Part shown: in pieces, positions 61,719 to 64,000 of the stretch
Layout of the letters: every line of letters begins with the position of its first letter
Position numbering within the stretch: the stretch's first letter is position 1
Source: an uncultured Eubacteriales bacterium
Lineage (GTDB): Bacteria; Bacillota; Clostridia; Oscillospirales; CAG-272
NCBI GenBank assembly: GCA_934371135.1
Contig: CAKRNO010000006.1
Location: forward strand, 8,772-72,771
DNA: 64,000 bases
Reading direction: 5' to 3'
Notes under the pieces: generated by a model
What the model was told of the DNA's origin: nothing
The model's input: the letters and a program-made list of their open reading frames with translations, nothing else
Database searches by the model: none
Position numbers and translations under genes: made by a program

Positions 61719-62561
61719 ATGGAAATACAGTTTATCAAGATGCAGGGCCTCGGGAATGACTATGTGTATATCGACACCGGGGTGCAGGACATGACGGAGA
61801 TCGACGAGGCGGCGCTGGCGCGCGCGGTCAGCGCGCGGCACTTTTCGGTCGGGGCAGACGGGCTCATTGTCATCGACCGCTGCCCGGGCGCAGACGTCCG
61901 GATGCGGATGTACAACGCGGACGGCAGCCGCGGGGAGGTGTGCGGCAACGGGCTGCGCTGCGTCGCAAAATACTGTCAGGACGCCGGCATCGTCACGGGG
62001 GATACGGTGACCGTGATGACCGACGCGGGGGAGCGCCGCGCGAAGATCCTGAACGCCACGCCGCGCACTGCCGTCGTCGAGGTGGAGATGGGCAGAGTGG
62101 AGCGCATACCGGAGCGCATCCCCATCGTCGGGCAGAACAACCGGATACAGCTCGCGGCGGGTGACCGCTCCTTTTACCTGTACGCCTGTTCGGTGGGTAA
62201 CCCGCACGCCGTGACCTTCCTCGACAGCCTGAACATTGACGTGGAGCGGTACGGCAGGATGATCGGGAGCGATCGCATTTTCCCCGCCGGGGCGAACGTG
62301 TCGTTTGTCCGTCCGCTGCGGGTCGGTACCTTGCAGGCGCGGGTCTGGGAGCGCGGCAGCGGAGAAACGCTCGCTTGCGGGAGCGGCGCCTGTGCCGCTA
62401 CCGTGGCGGCGATCGAGGAGGGGTATGCCGGGTATGGGATGCCGGTGCGCGTGATCCTGCCCGGCGGCGTCCTGACCGTGACGGTGCGGGAGACGGGCGA
62501 GGTCATACAGCGCGGCGAGGCGGTCACCGTGGCGCGGGGGGTGTTCCTGTGGGAGGGATGA
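61719..62561 (+). CDS. dapF: Diaminopimelate epimerase
   Basis: The 280-residue enzyme converts LL- to meso-diaminopimelate. FIKMQGLGNDYVYID is the start motif. The two catalytic cysteines lie in EVCGNGLRCVAKY and LACGSGACAAT. GNPHAVTF is also present. Its stop overlaps the dapL start (ATGA), showing translational coupling. Confidence 0.96.
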   Translation: MEIQFIKMQGLGNDYVYIDTGVQDMTEIDEAALARAVSARHFSVGADGLIVIDRCPGADVRMRMYNADGSRGEVCGNGLRCVAKYCQDAGIVTGDTVTVMTDAGERRAKILNATPRTAVVEVEMGRVERIPERIPIVGQNNRIQLAAGDRSFYLYACSVGNPHAVTFLDSLNIDVERYGRMIGSDRIFPAGANVSFVRPLRVGTLQARVWERGSGETLACGSGACAATVAAIEEGYAGYGMPVRVILPGGVLTVTVRETGEVIQRGEAVTVARGVFLWEG

Positions 62562-63724
62562 ATCCTGGTTTTGCGTCGCTCGCACCGCAGTACCTGTTCC
62601 AGGAGATCGCGAAACGGCGCGCCGCCTATGAAACCGGGCACCCCGCGGATGAAGTGCTTTCGCTCGGCGTCGGGGATGTGACGCGCCCGCTTGCGCCGAC
62701 CGTCGCCGCTGCCATGGCATCGGCGGCGCTGGAGATGGAAACACGCGCGGGCTTCCGCGGTTATCCGCCCGCTCTCGGATATGATTTTCTCCGTCGGGCG
62801 ATCGCCGCACGTTATGCTGCACGGGGTGTCGGACTTTCGCCGGAGGAGATTTATGTCTCGGACGGCGCCAAGACGGATGCCGCCATGTTCCCCCACCTGT
62901 TCGGCGACGTGACGGTCGCCCTGCCGGACCCGACCTACCCCGTGTACCGGGACGCCCACCGGCTCGCCGGGCACCGCGTGCGGTACCTGCCGGCAGTGCC
63001 GGAGAACGGGTTTCTGCCGACCCCGGAGGGGCTGGAAATGACCCCTCACGTCGTGTATCTGACCTCACCCGGTAACCCGATCGGGGTCGCGTACGACCGC
63101 GCGGGGCTCACGGCATGGGTCGCGTACGCACGGGAGAGCCGTTCGCTCCTCGTTTTTGACGCCGCCTATGAGGCGTTTCAGGGGGCAGGGGGCGTGCACA
63201 GCATTTTCGAGATACCGGGCGCCGGGGAGTGCGCCATGGAGCTCGGCTCTTTTTCCAAATCGGCGGGATTTACCGGCGTGCGGTGCGCCTGGAGCGTCTG
63301 CCCGCGGTGCGCCGCGTTCGACGGCACCCTCCTCGCGCCGCTCTGGGAGCGTCTCAAAAGCATGGCATCCAACGGCGTATCCTATCCGGTACAGCGCGCC
63401 GCCGAGGCGGCGCTGACCCCGGAGGGGCTCGCCGCCACCGAAAATAACGTCCGGTATTATCTCTCCTGCGCGCGTATTCTCTCCCGGGCGCTCACGGCCG
63501 CTGGCATCCCCTTTGTCGGCGGGGTAGTCTCGCCCTACCTCTGGGTACGGTGCCCGGAGGGGGTCGGCTCCTGGGCGTATTTCGACCGGTGCCTTGAAAC
63601 GCGGCAGGTGATCGTCACGCCGGGCGTCGGCTTCGGCGATGCCGGTGAGGGGTATGTGCGGCTCTCCGCCCTCGCAGGGCGCGATACCGTCCGCCGCGCC
63701 GCCGCGCGTCTGTTTGGCGCCTGA
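62558..63724 (+). CDS. dapL: LL-diaminopimelate aminotransferase
   Basis: The 388-residue PLP enzyme makes LL-diaminopimelate directly from tetrahydrodipicolinate, bypassing the acylated steps. LSLGVGDVTRPLAP, GFRGYPPALGYDFLR, VSDGAKTDAAMF, TSPGNPIGVAYDR and SFSKSAGFTGVR with the PLP lysine identify DapL rather than other class I aminotransferases. ATG 62558 overlaps the dapF stop and follows GGGAGG. It is slightly shorter than usual (about 400-410). dapB-dapF-dapL in a row shows the organism uses the DapL route. Confidence 0.93.
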   Translation: MNPGFASLAPQYLFQEIAKRRAAYETGHPADEVLSLGVGDVTRPLAPTVAAAMASAALEMETRAGFRGYPPALGYDFLRRAIAARYAARGVGLSPEEIYVSDGAKTDAAMFPHLFGDVTVALPDPTYPVYRDAHRLAGHRVRYLPAVPENGFLPTPEGLEMTPHVVYLTSPGNPIGVAYDRAGLTAWVAYARESRSLLVFDAAYEAFQGAGGVHSIFEIPGAGECAMELGSFSKSAGFTGVRCAWSVCPRCAAFDGTLLAPLWERLKSMASNGVSYPVQRAAEAALTPEGLAATENNVRYYLSCARILSRALTAAGIPFVGGVVSPYLWVRCPEGVGSWAYFDRCLETRQVIVTPGVGFGDAGEGYVRLSALAGRDTVRRAAARLFGA

Positions 63725-63730
63725 CAGGAG

Positions 63731-63790
63731 ATGTTGTACAAAATGGCGAAGAATACCAAAAGAGAGAAATGCATCCGAAAGTACGCATGA
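63731..63790 (+). CDS. Possible 19-residue peptide after dapL
   Basis: ATG follows CAGGAG and the frame encodes 19 residues rich in Lys/Arg with one Cys (MAKNTKREKCIRKYA at the end). It begins 7 bases after the dapL stop. It may be a chance ORF; it has no recognisable relatives. Confidence 0.25.
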   Translation: MLYKMAKNTKREKCIRKYA

Positions 63791-63837
63791 CAACGCCTGC
63801 GGCAGAGAGATAAGACCGCGTCGGAATCACACAGCAA

Positions 63838-63884
63838 AAAGCGGGGAGGAGCCGGTTTTTTAGGCTCCTCCCCGCTTTCGTTTA
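63838..63884 (+). terminator. Terminator of the dap operon
   Basis: AAAGCGGGGAGGAGCC pairs perfectly with GGCTCCTCCCCGCTTT around a T-rich loop and is followed by CGTTT. After it, 63885-64000 contains only possible starts of a gene running out of the window (ATG 63920 or 63943), too short to call. Confidence 0.8.
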
Positions 63885-64000
63885 AAGGTGCCGCCTGGGG
63901 ACATACTAACGGAAAGAAAATGAAATCAAGAGGACGGAGCGGATGTCATACGAGGAGAGGGGAGAGACGGTCGGACGAGGGCATAGCGATGACCGCGATG

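Noticed and set aside
1..64000. Mobile element, prophage or CRISPR system
   Set aside because: No transposase, integrase, cas or phage genes, and no regularly spaced repeats were seen.

Overview
The window is a high-GC (about 60 percent) stretch of a Gram-positive-type bacterial chromosome. Many secreted products are lipoproteins with a lipobox. The ABC importers are organised as in Firmicutes. Ribosome binding sites are strong AGGAGG-like sequences, and lysine is made by the DapL branch with DapB and DapF. I infer an uncultured gut-type member of Clostridia (Bacillota). No rRNA or taxonomic marker other than SecA is present to refine this. No phage, IS element, integrase or CRISPR array was seen.

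Region A (1-16600) is a polysaccharide-use locus. It starts inside a SASA-type esterase fused to GLUG repeats. A 50-residue peptide gene and a second secreted GLUG protein follow. A divergent AraC regulator (3843-4646) faces a long plus-strand run: Gfo/Idh/MocA oxidoreductase, a remnant of a short-chain dehydrogenase, EamA transporter, quinone-oxidoreductase-like enzyme, GLUG lipoprotein, GH43 lipoprotein, CBM9-like lipoprotein, and a sugar ABC importer (binding protein plus two permeases, no ATPase), closed by a terminator. GH43, CBM9-like and acetylesterase-type modules suggest a plant-type hemicellulose or pectin side-chain substrate (inference).

Region B (16600-37150) looks like an alpha-mannoside locus. 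HAD phosphatase and GH38 alpha-mannosidase lie on the minus strand. On the plus strand are a GxGYxYP protein, a LacI regulator, a large Ig/CBM-like lipoprotein, a second ATPase-less sugar importer, two more GxGYxYP lipoproteins, ManA and a ROK sugar kinase. Four copies of a near-palindrome of the type GAAAAACCGTTTTTC sit just downstream of the -10 boxes of three promoters, or in the leader of one of them. They are candidate operators of the local LacI protein. Mannose release, import, phosphorylation and isomerisation to fructose-6-phosphate form a coherent pathway. The GH38 protein, however, appears to lack the usual nucleophile aspartate.

Region C (37150-47500) is mixed: an apparently 5'-truncated BAAT-type hydrolase, an ABC exporter with a membrane-flavodoxin protein, a GPH symporter with a lysophospholipase-like hydrolase, a PHP phosphoesterase, tRNA-Leu(GAG) next to two copies of a covarying double-hairpin repeat, a small lipoprotein, TrmL, and a DUF4886 protein.

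Region D (47500-64000) is more housekeeping: SecA with a large insertion and a SEC-C tail, two membrane proteins, an O-antigen-ligase-like membrane protein, xanthine phosphoribosyltransferase with a structured leader ending in a terminator, a BMP-type nucleoside ABC importer, and dapB-dapF-dapL. Gene-free stretches over 300 bases (16539-16923, 23634-24348, 38110-38575, 44826-45142, 54378-54868) are each described in the feature list.
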